Shown: piece after piece, positions 23,761 to 35,000 of the stretch | How positions within the stretch are numbered: position 1 is the first letter of the stretch | Layout of the letters: the number at the start of each line of letters is the position of its first letter | Assembly: GCA_021307315.1 (NCBI GenBank) | Contig: JAJSPD010000022.1 | Location: 248,001-312,000, forward strand | Reading direction: 5' to 3' | Source of the DNA: Bisporella sp. PMI_857 | Lineage: Eukaryota; Ascomycota; Leotiomycetes; Helotiales; Helotiaceae | DNA: 64,000 bases | Program-made: the position numbers and the translations under genes | The notes under the pieces: generated by a model | What the model was told of the DNA's origin: nothing | Databases searched by the model: none | The model's input: the letters and a program-made list of their open reading frames with translations, nothing else

Positions 23761-24720
23761 CAATATCATCATTAGGTCACTTAAAATAGGGTTCATCGTA
23801 GTTGTTGAATTGGTCATCAAAAAATGGGAATGTTATCTCTGATCTAAAAACTTGCCGACTGTGGATGTCGCGACTGCTCTTCTTGGAGTATGCCCTGCCA
23901 GAGAGGGCTTACGCAGGTCTAACTGGCCATGACCGGCCGGGGGCATCGCGAACCCAGTACCCTAACCCTCTAGATAGGCTCCATTACATCAGGACAAGGT
24001 ACGCCGACACGGGAGCCCATACCCGCCGGATGCCATGCTTGACCTGCTCTTCAAGGGCAACGAACCGAGACTGCGGGAAGAAAGAAGGCCACGGCTGCGC
24101 GGCGGACGACCGAGGAAGCGGATGACGCCCTCATCCTGGAAACGCCAAAGAAGAGCATGACGCTTGCGATAAGGGGCTTCCATCAGATGACAGCAGATAT
24201 CGTACCAGCTGCAGAGGAGATGGTGGAGCAGCTAGTGTACGCCTTAAGCCAGACGCCAACCTTGATCAGATCCACGATAACCTGGCCAATTGGAACGTCG
24301 GATGTTCGTTTATGACAGACGAACACAACAATCTCCGGAAAGCATTTCATGCTCTGAGAATGGCGCTGAGAGCCCCCGCTATCTCATAGACGAGAAGTTC
24401 TGGTACCGAGTTGGCATGAACTTCCTAGCCCAACGACCCGCTTCCCCAACGGGATCTATCATCTTGGCACTCCTTGGCATAGCACGGACCATATGGAGTG
24501 GGGTTAGTATCCACGAGAGCGGGATAAACCCATATCCTCCAAACTTTAAGGGAAGCATTGACATTGAGCTAGACCACAGATAACATTGCGGTTGGCAGTC
24601 GACATTTAATTCAGTAGCTCATGCTCCAGGATACGAACACGACCGATCGTTCTACAGTCAGTGGCCCTCGAATAACGCTTCAACTCTCGCCCTCACAGCT
24701 TTAAAACACGATCGGCGGTT
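23761..24720. other. Unresolved stretch, small frames only
   Basis: Frames at 23802-24125 (LTGHDRPGASRTQYPNPLDR, then CLTCSSR) and 24290-24583 look protein-like. The first contains a CxxC typical of fungal Cys-rich hypothetical or transposon-borne proteins. I could not assign either or join them by convincing introns. Confidence 0.35.
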
Positions 24721-25056
24721 ATGGACGGCAGTAATAAAAAGGGTATACCTTCACAATATCAAGCCGTAAAGGTTTTCCCTCAACGTGGCGGTTTATGCCT
24801 TCATCGGCTTGCCAAGCCCGCTGCCTTTACGTGCAATCGCTGCAGTCTGGGGAAAGCGTCGAAGCTGGTGGCTTTCGCCAACCATAAATGGGACGAGCCT
24901 CTGTGCAATGGCTGCTATGGGTATCAACTTGCTGCTTCGACCACCGTGCGAGGGGTAGACAAAGATAATCTGGTCGGCGCCACGGCTGGTGCTCAGCGGT
25001 CACTCAAGACCCGCAGGGCTAGAAAATCTGCACGTCGGGATCGGAAGCCTAATTAG
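24721..25056 (+). CDS. Small Cys-rich (zinc-ribbon-like) protein
   Basis: ATG 24721 opens a 111-aa frame. Its core AAFTCNRCSLGKASKLVAF then WDEPLCNGCYGYQLA has two CxxC pairs about 26 residues apart, the layout of a small zinc-binding ribbon or treble clef. The C-terminus is basic (KTRRARKSARRDRK), which could bind nucleic acid or act as a nuclear signal. No upstream or downstream exon is needed. It sits just before a fragment also found at 39755. It may be transposon-derived; the function is unknown. Confidence 0.5.
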   Translation: MDGSNKKGIPSQYQAVKVFPQRGGLCLHRLAKPAAFTCNRCSLGKASKLVAFANHKWDEPLCNGCYGYQLAASTTVRGVDKDNLVGATAGAQRSLKTRRARKSARRDRKPN

Positions 25057-25189
25057 AGCCGTGGAGTCTAATAAAGAAGAAGAGCGACGGGGAACGATGA
25101 AGGCGAACACGGGAATGTTGGAAATTTATGACTTGGATGTTGCACGGAGGCGATTGGCGTTGGTAATTTTTTTTGGCCTCGATAACGAG

Positions 25190-25315
25190 AACCCACCATG
25201 CCGAGAAAAATAATAAGTACTTTGACTTTAAAATCCTCAACTCTATATACATATCGACATCTCTATTTTTTTATGGTATAATTCGTGATTTATGACTACT
25301 CCTGAATAAGGACTC
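25190..25315 (+). repeat. Fragment of repeat C (second copy at 39745-39870)
   Basis: CGAGAACCCACCATGCCGAG, AAGTACTTTGACTTTAAA and ATATCGACATCTC line up with the 3' part of the TGTCAGGGACC block at 39653. It may be the 3' end of a decayed LTR. Confidence 0.65.
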
Positions 25316-25549
25316 GGTTTGTAGGGAGAAAATACCGCTGGTCTTGGTCATACTATCGATCGTCCTGTCGATGGCGTCGAAAGCCCTTTCAGTTGTTCCC
25401 CCCTGTTCTATATAACTATTGGCTTATCTCCAAATTCGGAGCTACAGAACGAAAGTTCTATCCCGAAAGAAATAGTTCCAAGCTTTGAAAATACTAAGCA
25501 CAAGGAAACCTGCGTGCCAAATTTATCCGGTCAAAGAGGGGGGTAAGTA
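25316..25549. other. No gene seen
   Basis: Short non-coding spacer between repeat C and the pogo relic. Confidence 0.5.
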
Positions 25550-26195
25550 ATGAGTGACCACGCTAGTGAAGCCCTCTCGAGGTCATTTTTGCGGGAGAGT
25601 CTCGAACTATGATGCTATATCAAAACGTAATCATGTTCCTCTCAATCCCGCGCACGCGGGCGATGGTCGAGAGAATAGAAGGCCCAAACCCAACAGTATC
25701 TTACTTCGGCGGAGGAGAAAGCCCTCGAGAAGTTTCTGAAACTAATGTCTGACCTCGGAATTCCTGTGCGAATAAAGTTTTTACATTTACTAGCCTTTAG
25801 TATCGCACAATAAGCGAAGCCAAAATTGGAGAGCGCGTTTCTCCTCAGGCGCTGCGGCTCAAGCCGAGAGCTGGCATTCTTCAGTAGATATCACCAAAGC
25901 GTGATGGCTAACGATATTCTTGAGCAGGTTGAACTGCATATCCGCAAGACAAACGTCACAAGTCGACCAAGTCAACGGTAGTAGAGGGGGCGAAGGTGAT
26001 GAGCTATAAGGACATTGAGGACTCACGAGGAAAGCGTGCTGCGAAGAAAGCTGTTAAAGAAGCCGCGGCGGTCAAGGGAGTATGTGGTTGGAAGCGCAAG
26101 AGCCCTGCGCCAGAGGCAGCGAAGGCCGAAAAGGCACGGAGGAGTGAAGCGGCAGGCGGGATGGTGAATTACTGCTCCGTTCTCCAACTTTGATA
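25550..26195 (+). pseudogene. Pogo/Fot1-like transposase relic with internal deletion
   Basis: The left part reads, across frames, a VPL..P.HAGD segment and then YLTSAEEKALEKFLKLMSDL and GIPVRIKFLHLLAFSIAQ. This is the second helix-turn-helix (CENP-B/Tc5-like) DNA-binding domain of pogo transposases. It then jumps to the far C-terminus, VEGAKVMSYKDIEDSRGKRA and KRKSPAPEAAKAEKARR. The whole DDE catalytic domain (about 300 aa) is missing, so the element is internally deleted as well as frameshifted. No terminal inverted repeats were identified. Confidence 0.82.
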
Positions 26196-27472
26196 TGGAT
26201 CTGGTCGCGATCTGTTACTGTATAAGTTGTTAGGAGGTTAAGTTTTGTCGCGTATTCGGCGCAATGATACAGGAATTACAATCGTGAAGGGGTGGTTGGC
26301 GAGACATGGTCCCGAGTGGAGAACGAGTTGCGATTTGACGCCACGCGACAGCAGCAGCTTTGTTGCGTTTGCGCCGGCTGATGAAGAGCTGAACCCTCGT
26401 GTTTGTGCTTAACCCGATAAGGGCTCTTCGCAGTTCGTGCTGGTCATTGTGCTCTCATTATGCTCCTTCCAGCCTACAACAAAGTTGCGAGCGTTTAGCT
26501 GACACCTAAGCAAAATGGCGCGCCGCCTCCGACGCGACGAGTACACGGTGGGCTGGGTCTGCGCCTTGTCAGACGAGTTCACTGCAGCACAAGAGATGCT
26601 TGATGAAGAGCACCAAGACCTCCTTTCAAACGGCAACGATGCGAATATATACGCGCTAGGGTGCATCGGCGAGCACAATGTTGTCCTCGCGTGTCTGCCC
26701 GCAGGACAAACTGGAACCAACTCTGCCGCGGCAGTCGCTATGCAGATGAAGTCCACGTTTCCAGCAATTCGATTTGGGCTAATGGTGGGAATTGGTGGCG
26801 AGGTTCCGGGGAAAGAAGCAAACATTCGCCTTGGGGACATTGTTGTCAGCCAGCCGGGAAAAGGTCATGGCGGAGTGGTGCAGTACGACTTTGGAAAGTC
26901 AACGCTAAGCGGGTTTGAGCGCAAGGGATTCCTCAACACTCCACCCCCGATCCTCCTCGCTGCCGTCACCAAGCTTCGATCCTACCAAGACCGAGGTAGA
27001 GCTAGTCTGTTGCCACATCTGTCAAAGCTTGGTAAACTCCCCAAGTTCGCCCGCGACACAGCAGGAAGCGATGTGCTGTTCGAAGCGGAGTACAGCCGTG
27101 TTGGAGAGAACCGCTGTGCGTCCTGCGCAGCTACGCGAAATATACAGAGGAAGGAGCGGACAAACAACACGCCTGTGGTTCATTATGGTACAATCGCGTC
27201 CGAGAACCAGGTGATGATGGACGGGGTTACAAGAGACCAGATCAGCTCTGAATTTGGAGAGGTACTGTGCTTCGAGATGGAGGCGGCGGGCTTGATGAAC
27301 AGTTTCCCGTGCCTGGTGATCCGTGGGATCTGTGATTACGCAGACTCGCACAAGAACAAGAGATGGCACCCATACGCGGCTGGAGCCGCGGCGGCATATG
27401 CGAAAGAGCTGCTGTTGGTGATACCGGTGGCAGATGTGGTGAAGACACGGACGGTCGATAAAGCAACGCGGG

Positions 27473-27525
27473 GTTAGTATAGCTATCGCGGCTTTATGTA
27501 AAGAAATAAAACTCATATGCCGTAG
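27473..27525 (+). other. Intron of NLR1
   Basis: A GTTAGT donor and CCGTAG acceptor join ACGCGGG to AACAAACGC, restoring the frame into PFYFPFLRNRQFVGRSEEL. Without it the phosphorylase frame would stop at 27477. Confidence 0.85.
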
Positions 27526-28854
27526 AACAAACGCGTCCTTTTTACTTCCCCTTCCTACGAAATCGTCAGTTTGTCGGTCGAAGCGAAGAGCTCGATACGC
27601 TAAAACAAAAGCTGCTTGTGAATAAAGATTGCCAGAAGGTGGCAATCAGCGGCCTTAGTGGTATCGGCAAGACACAAGTCGCGCTACAGTTCGCATACTC
27701 TGTCAAGAAAAACTGTCCAGAATTCTCTATTTTCTGGGTACAAGCGTTGAGTATAGAGACTTTTAAGCAAGGCTATATGGAGATGGCAGGAGCATTAGGA
27801 ATACACATGGGGCAGAAGAGCAAAAAAGACATAAAAATGCTAGTACAGAAACAGCTATGTACAAAGACCGCAGGAAAGTGGTTGCTAATCGTTAATAATG
27901 CTAACGACCTGGACTTACTTCATAGGCCCAAGCAAACAGAAAGTTTACTGGCCTTTTTGCCGGAAAGCGAAAACGGTCTGACTATATTCACGACGCGACA
28001 TGGAAGCGTAGCGCAATATTTGGCGGGCAGCGACGTGATTGAGATAAGAAAGATGACAGGACAAGAAACAGTGGACTTGTTGAAGAAGTCGTTGGTTCGA
28101 AAAAGCCTTTCTTACAGCCTCGAGATCGCGATGAATCTTCTCACAAAGCTAAAATACCTCCCGTTAGCTATTACTCAGGCAGCAGCATATATCAACACAA
28201 ACAAAAGCTCCATCTCCGAGTATCTGCGGCTACTGAAAAATACGGAGCAAAATGCTATTACTATCATAAGCACGGATTTTGGCGACAAGACACGATACCA
28301 GAACTTGACAAATGCAATCGCAAAGACGTGGACGATAACGTTTAACAAGATTCTCGAACGCGATACATTAGCGGCAGATCTCCTCGCTTTTATATCTTGT
28401 ATCGAATAGAGGGCAATTCTATACTCTATTTTACCAGCAGCTCATCCTGAAGCACGGTTGGCAAGGGCTATCGGCATACTCTGCTTATACTCGTTTCTAA
28501 AAAGAAGAGACGATAGCACGAAGCTTGACACACACAGGCTAGTCCATTTGGCGACAAAGATATGGATTAGCCAGAACGGCCGTGAAGCAAAGACGAGTAA
28601 GGCGGCAATGAAGCACTTATCGGAAATCTTTCCGTCTAGCGATTATACGAATCGTAAGATCTGGCGGGAGTATCTGCCGCACGTGGCACGCATAGACAAG
28701 AGTGAGCAATGCAAAGATACAGAGGAAAAGAGCGAGCTCTGTCTGAAGGTTGGGATGTGCTTATACGTTGATGGGAGGATGAAAGAAGCTGTTCTCTGGC
28801 TGCGAGAGTCTTGCGAGTGGAGGGATAGAAATCTTGCTCAAGATGACGCGGATC

Positions 28855-30060
28855 GGCTGTTGTCGCAGCACGAACTCGCCGGAGCATATCGAGCAAACGG
28901 AGAGGTCACGGAGGCGGTCAAGCTGCTAGAGCGTATTGTCACGGTAAAAGCGGAGGTGCTCGCAGAGAACCACTTCTCAAGACTGGCGTCGCAACATGAG
29001 CTCGCCGGAGCATATAGAGCAAACGGACAGGTCACGGAGGCGGTCAAGCTGCTAGAGCGTGTTGTTGCAATAGAAGCGGAAGTACTCGCAGAAGACGACC
29101 CTTCACGACTAGCGTCGCAACATGGGCTTGCCGGAGCATATCAATCAAACGGACAGGTCACGGAGGCGGTCAAGCTGCTAAAGCGTGTTGTTGCAATACA
29201 AGCGGAAGTGCTCGCAGAAGACCACCTTTCGCGGCTGGCGTCGCAGTATGAGCTCGCCCGAGCATATCATGCAAACGGACAGGTCACGGAGGCGGTCAAG
29301 CTGCTAGAGCGTGTTTTTGCAATAGAAGCGGAAGTACTCGCAGAAGACCACCCCTCACAACTAGCGTCGCAGCATGAGCTTGCCCGAGCATATCATGCAA
29401 ACGGACAGGTCACGGAGGCGGTCAAGCTGCTAGAGCGTGTTGTTGCAATACGAACGGAAGTACTCGCAGAAGACCACCCTTCACGACTAACGTCGCTGCA
29501 TGAGCTCGCCATAGCATATGAAGCAAACGGACAGGTCACGGAGGCGGTCAAGCTGCTAGAGCGTGTTGTTGCAATACGAACGGAAGTGCTCGCAGAAGAC
29601 CACCCCTCACAACTAGCGTCGCAGCATGAGCTCGCCATAGCATATAAAGCAAACGGACAGGTCATGGAGGCGGTCAAGCTGCTAGAGCGTGTTGTTGCGA
29701 TAAAAGCGGAAGTACTCGCAGAAGACCACCCCTCACGACTAGTGTCGCAGCATGAGCTCGCCGTAGCATATCAAGCAAACGGACAGGTCACGGAGGCGGT
29801 CAAGCTGCTAGAGCGTGTTGTTGCGATAAAAGCGGAAGTACTCGCAGAAGACGACCCTTCACGACTAGCGTCGCAACATGGGCTTGCCGTAGCATATCAA
29901 GCAAACGGACAGGTCACGGAGGCGGTCAAGCTGCTAGAGCGTGTTGTCGCAATAAGTGCAGAAGTGCTCGCAGAAGACCACCCTTCACGACTAGTATCAG
30001 AGAGGGTGCTCGCTGCTTTCTATGAGGATCTGCCGAAAAGGTCTGAAACGGAACAGACTT
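28855..30060 (+). repeat. 126-bp coding tandem array, NLR1 TPRs
   Basis: Nine complete units of 42 codons (consensus HELAxAYxANGQVTEAVKLL then ERVVAIxAEVLAEDHPSR) and a degenerate tenth. Units are near identical at DNA level except at a few codons. Confidence 0.93.
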
Positions 30061-30296
30061 TGGCATCTTATGTCGAAGGTCCCGCAGCTGATGGGGAGGC
30101 TAGAGCTCTTACCATGGATCTTGATACAGTCTGAAGCAGAAGGGAAGGTGGGCAAGGTCACTAGTTCATACACCAGTTGTTGAATGCTGTCATATCATCC
30201 CTAGAAATTGAAATGCCATTACCAGCCCAAATAACTTTACTAATCTGGTATTTACTCGCTGTTGGTCAAGGCCGCGCATGGCGCAGTTTAGCCTCG

Positions 30297-30660
30297 TGTC
30301 AGCCACAGTCCTCAGCAGTCACAAGCTGGGCAAATGACTGCATAAGTGAAATTACGTCGTAAATTACTATGGGACACGCAGGGTCGTTTTACACTAACCA
30401 AAAATCGTTGATTAGAAGCACAGACCCGCGTGACGACCTTGCGTGAATTTGCATGCCACTGCAGTCACAAGGCTCATGACGATTTCTAGCATGGCAGCGA
30501 GGCTCTAAAGCTCGGGTAAGACCTTTTATAAGTATTAAGAGTAATAAGAGCCCGATAGTGAGAACGTGGTAAAAAAGACTTGGTTGTGTTCTAAACAAAG
30601 ACTTTCTGCTAAGTCAGGCGAGGGACGACGATGCAAAACGTAATTTTCTGGTAGAAAAAG
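30297..30660 (+). repeat. Repeat D, copy 1 (3' of NLR1)
   Basis: GTCAGCCACAGTCCTCAGCA, GTGAAATTACGTCGTAAATT and CAAGGCTCATGACGATTTCT recur at 45385-45945 (plus) and, in reverse, at about 39880-40250. It has no coding potential I can see. It begins 160 bp after the NLR1 stop. Confidence 0.85.
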
Positions 30661-31725
30661 CTCAAAGCGGTTCAAAAGCGGCCGCGGAACACGGCTTTAC
30701 ATAAAAATATAAAAGATGTCGGTGTGCACATAGAGTTTGGGATGCTTAAAGTTAAAGTGCCTAATGTTTTCTCGGCACGGTGGGTTTCTCGCTATGTAAG
30801 GATGGACGCTACACATAGCTAATAACCCTATTAATGCTGTGCGACCCCTTTAATAAATAGTTATTGTGCTTGACCCTGGTGAAAGAACGTTGAGGGAACC
30901 GTGAATTCCGTTACCTGTAACCCGTCCTTGCTAGCTTCTCCAAGCTCTAGACAGCTCTCAAGCAAGCGCGGTCTTTGACCTGTTGCAAGTTATAGTCGTG
31001 GCGCAAGCCTTGCGACTGTACTTTGCCTCGCTTGGAAGAACATCCAGCCAGGGGTTTGAGTGGAGGTGTAGCCGTAGTCGGCCAACAAATAACGCTCTCC
31101 GGTTTCACAAAGGCAGGCATAAATGATTACATAAAGTCTTCCTAGGAAAGTAAGTCAAACTGCTCCTCCTCGGACCAGCAGTCGGAAGGCATAAATAGCC
31201 CCAGCCTCCTTGGCCAAGCCTATTCTTTAGCATTATCTTGTTTGTCCTGTACATTCATCCCTTTCTTAGACTATCCAGCAATATAAGCACCCATTCAATA
31301 AAGGAGATAAAGTATATCCCTGTCTCTTTCTATATAAGTTAAGCCATTTGAAAGTCAGAGTATATATGCTGACAGGGAAGAAATGCTACAGATAAAGATT
31401 CGAACACGATAGCGGCCTCGTTAGAAACTAGAGATATGTCATTTCTCCAGAAACGAGTAAGTTAGCACTCACACATTCCAAAGCGAAAAATACCAAAAGT
31501 ATTTATTTATAGTGCGTAGGAACAGCAAGAATTTGTATTTTAGCTGATGGCTTGAACTGCAACCGCACAATGGCAAGCTCGCAAAAACCTCTGAGGTGCT
31601 GATGAAAAATAAGCATAATTGGCCGAAGTAGTTCATGTCACTGAGATATGAAACGCGATACTGGGGTGTAAGAGCTGGTCGATCCAGATGCTCCTGACAG
31701 CCCCAATTTAACCCAGCTGTGTTAC
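30661..31725. other. Intergenic, no gene seen
   Basis: About 1 kb without a recognised protein. A promoter-like block near 31185-31310 (GGCATAAATAGCCC, then CATTCAATAAAGGAG) resembles an LTR or gene start, but I cannot tie it to a frame. Confidence 0.45.
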
Positions 31726-31798
31726 TGTAGGAAGTAGGGGTTTTACAGATCCACATACGACCCACCAGGTCACGTGGTCCGCACAACCCCATTTTGTA
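31726..31798 (+). repeat. Repeat B, left half, split by the Copia element
   Basis: TGTAGGAAGTAGGGG to CATTTTGTA matches 11910-11982. The right half resumes at 36838. The last five bases TTGTA (31794-31798) are the target duplication. Confidence 0.88.
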
Positions 31799-31982
31799 TG
31801 TCAGGAATCGGCTTACGTAAGTAGGCCAAGGAGCTAGGGCATACCTGCCACGTATATATTTACGGCTGAGAACTGTAGATAATCATCATCTGTAACACTC
31901 CTAACAAGCCTGAATACAATCGCTGTGATACTTTCACTGATCCTCTCATCCATTCCCTGCCTAATACACCCTATTTCTATCA
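31799..31982 (+). repeat. 5' LTR of the Copia element
   Basis: It starts TGTCAGGAATCGG and ends CCTATTTCTATCA. It differs from the 3' LTR by one substitution and from the solo LTR at 50864 by two. Confidence 0.96.
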
Positions 31983-31994
31983 GGTTATGAGCCC
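31983..31994 (+). promoter_or_regulatory. Primer-binding site for half-tRNA initiator Met
   Basis: GGTTATGAGCCC begins right after the LTR. It is complementary to GGGCTCATAACC, the anticodon stem-loop region of eukaryotic initiator tRNA-Met, not to a tRNA 3' end. Drosophila copia and some fungal Copia elements prime from such a half-tRNA, and this site fits that mode. Confidence 0.8.
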
Positions 31995-32022
31995 GGCCAG
32001 CGCACTACATACAACGACCAAC

Positions 32023-35000
32023 ATGTTTTCCGCAATAAAATCAACTCTTGCCGACGCTTCCAGCAACACAAAGTACTATACTTCAAAGTATAGCAGAATC
32101 CGTATTCTCGAAAGGAACACGTACCCTGAATAGAAACAATTATGCATAACGGCACTGATCGTCGCAAAAGCCTGGAGAATAGTTGAAAAAGAAAAAGCTG
32201 AACTTTCACCGGCAAGCAGAGCTTTCTATAAGAACTACCAGAACCGCTTATACAAAGCCATTCAATTAATTAACAGCTTTGTCGGCTTTTCGTACATGAA
32301 TCGAATTAAGCCGTTTGTTTTAGCTGAGGATCCGTATAGCATGTAAAAAGAACTAAAAAAGAACAATCGAGCCGATGACTTACAATATTAAGATAATCTT
32401 TTAAAGCAATTTTAGAACGAGAAGTGAGATCCGAAAGCAAAGAATCTGCGTACCTACGTACAAAAGCTAGAAGTATATCGCACGAAATTGGATACAACAG
32501 GAAACAAAATCAGCGATGCCCAACTTACAACCAGAATCTTTTAGTTACTTTTAAAAGACCTTAATTGGAAACAAGCTAGATTCTTTGCGTTGCAGAACAA
32601 GCTGGACCCTGAAAAACGCTTAGTAGCAACTATTACTTTGCTCGAGTTATACGAAAACGTTTCTTAAGAACAGCTCACTACTACTACCGCTACAGCTGCA
32701 ATTGCACAAGGATCGAATACAAGAGGTAAAAGCAAAAGCAGAAGCCGAGGTCGAGGCAAAGGCAGAAGAAAAAGAAGTCGAAGCCGGAGAAGAAGCTACT
32801 ACAGTGATTATAGTAATCGTAGCGAAAGAAAATCGTCGAAAACACCTGTTGAGAAAATTGGGAAAAATCAATGTCGATTCTGCAAAAAAAAAGGCCATTT
32901 TCAGGCCAAATGCTACGAATACAAGAAAGCTAAAGAACAAGTGTTTAAAAGAACTGAAAATACGGAAAAGCAAGCTAACTCAATAAAGCATACTTACTTT
33001 TGCGTTTAGAATCCTGAGTGTAACAGTAACATTCCTCAAATTTACGTTACTAATCCAGGCCGAGAATGGGTGATAAACTCTGGAGCAACAAAGCACTTCT
33101 GTAACAGTGTTAATGATTTTAAATCAGTTAAACGCTGGCTAACACTTAAGCTAGTACAAATTGCTGATAGTTCCGCAGTAGAAGCTATTGGTTATAGCCA
33201 AGTCACTATAGAATTCACGAAAGGACATGTACAGCTTTCGGACGTATAGTACACTTCTAAGCTTAAAAGGAAGCTAATATCACCGTTCGCATTAAATAAA
33301 AAAGGCATCACCGTAAGGCTCGTAAACCGAAAAGCAGAAGCTTACGTAGAGACCAATGGCAAAACAATCTTTATGGGGGAGTGCATCGATAGGCTTTACT
33401 ACGTAGAACAGCCTAAACAAGCAGCTTTAGTTAGCATCGAAGATAAATCTAATTCTGCTCACTTTCCGACAAACACAAAAGAGTTATAGCACTACCGTAT
33501 GGGCTATGCTCACTACAAATACGTCGAAAAGCTTGAAGCATGTGCCGAAGGCGTATTAAGTACGAAACGTGGCACGCTTGTAGTAGGAGAAACAGCATGC
33601 GAAGGATGCTTAGCAGGTCGTATAAAGGAATCGTTCAACAAGACCACTGATAATCGTCAACAAGTCAAAGCCAGGAAAATCTACGCGGATATATCAGGAA
33701 TCAAAGCTATAAGCTTCCGTAGATACAAATACTACTTTCTAGTCGTCGATAACGCTACACGCTACTGTTAGATAACTTTTCTGAAGAACAAGTTAGCGAA
33801 TGAAGCTGTACCGGCATTTAAGCAACTGCTGAATGAAATACAACTGGAATCAAAGGAAAAAGTTGTTTACGTACAGTGTGACAACGGAACAGAGAAATTC
33901 GGTGCTATGTTCCAGAAGCATTGTAAAAAGCTTGGAATACAGCTCGAGCTTTCTTTACCATACAAGCACTTTTTTAATGGCGTAGTAGAAAGGATGATGG
34001 GCAAAATAAGCAACATGATACGTTCGCTTTTGTACTATGCACGGCACTACTATAGAGCCTGGGATTATGCAGCAGAGCACGCTGTATGGCTCACGAACAG
34101 GCTACTTACGACAGCGCTACTTTACGGAAAATACGAAACAGAGATTCCACATCAAGCATTCAAAGGCTAAAAGCCCGACTTACAGGCACTAAAAGTGTAC
34201 AGCTGCAAAGCACTTTTTAAAGCAACACATGAAGTACAATTTTCAACGTTCGACTTTAAACTGAGACAGGGCGAATTTATATTTATAAGCATGAAAAGCA
34301 ACAGGCTGTGGAAGCTGCTTGACTTAAAGACCAGAAAAAAAATAATATCAGCCGATGTTAAGTTCAGTAAGAATATCTTCTTTAAGCTAACAAAAGAACA
34401 GCTAGGTCGAGAAAACGAGCGAAGGCTCTTTATAATACAAGCTTCTGCGAAAAGCAGTGTACTAGCTAGCAAGCAACTTTCGGGCAGTACTGAACTAATA
34501 ATCGAGCGTTAAGCTTTCTTTTCTACTACTACTTTTAATCTGCCGAACACAACGAACGCTGTAAATAGAGTAACAGACTCATCTAGTAGAGCTTTAAGCT
34601 TACAAGGCAAAGCTACGAGCTTGCTTAGCGATACAGTTAGCAGCAGTATAAATGTTCCAGAATACAGAACGAAAACTGGGAGAATACCGCGCAAAACTGT
34701 GTTCCCCGACGCTATTGTACAGTTAGTAACAGTGGAGAAACCTGTACAGCTAGAAAAAAAAGTTACAGTAGGTGTTCCTGCCGCTTCATTCGAGCTTATT
34801 ACTGTCGAGCAAGCTTTGCAAAAAAACGTTTCTGTATGGCATGAAGCTATATGCTCAGAACTACAATCGTTGAAAAGTACTAGCACGTACAAGATAGTAG
34901 AGTCTCCTAAAAGCGGGAGAAAGGTTATTAAAAGCAAATAAGTACTCAAGAACAAATTCGATTACAAAAGTGATCTGGCAAAACGCAAAGCGCGCTTCGT

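Larger units (their letters stand above)
26515..30134 (+). pseudogene. NLR1: nucleoside-phosphorylase / NB-ARC / TPR protein with one in-frame stop
   Basis: Exons 26515-27472 and 27526-30134 (53-nt intron) give 1188 codons in one frame. Residues 10-305 are a PNP_UDP-type nucleoside phosphorylase domain (YTVGWVCALSDEFTAAQEML, VGIGGEVPG, FEMEAAGLMNSFPCLVIRG). The NB-ARC follows: FVGRSEEL, P-loop GLSGIGKTQ (about residue 362), FLPESENGLTIFTTR and LKYLPLAITQAA. The Walker B motif, expected LLIVDNADD, reads LLIVNNANDLD, a loss of aspartate. A TAG at 28407-28409 interrupts the frame just after CIE, at the end of the NB-ARC region, where CAG would suffice. Nine full 42-aa TPRs and a partial one follow (about 28855-30060). 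As read it would make a truncated PNP-NB-ARC protein. Intact relatives are STAND immune-type receptors in which nucleotide binding triggers the N-terminal effector. Confidence 0.88.

Noticed and set aside
27022..27645. 207-codon minus-strand frame over the NLR1 phosphorylase domain
   Set aside because: Antisense to a clearly homologous coding exon and its intron; no family resemblance.
28407..28409. Stop in NLR1 hidden in an intron
   Set aside because: No upstream GT donor in the right phase joins to the GAATAG acceptor, and flanking codons match the family without a gap. Contrast NLR3, where a weak in-phase donor exists.
32702..32986. 94-codon Lys/Glu-rich frame
   Set aside because: Out of frame with the 1,470-codon Copia frame that contains the zinc knuckle at the same place; a shadow.
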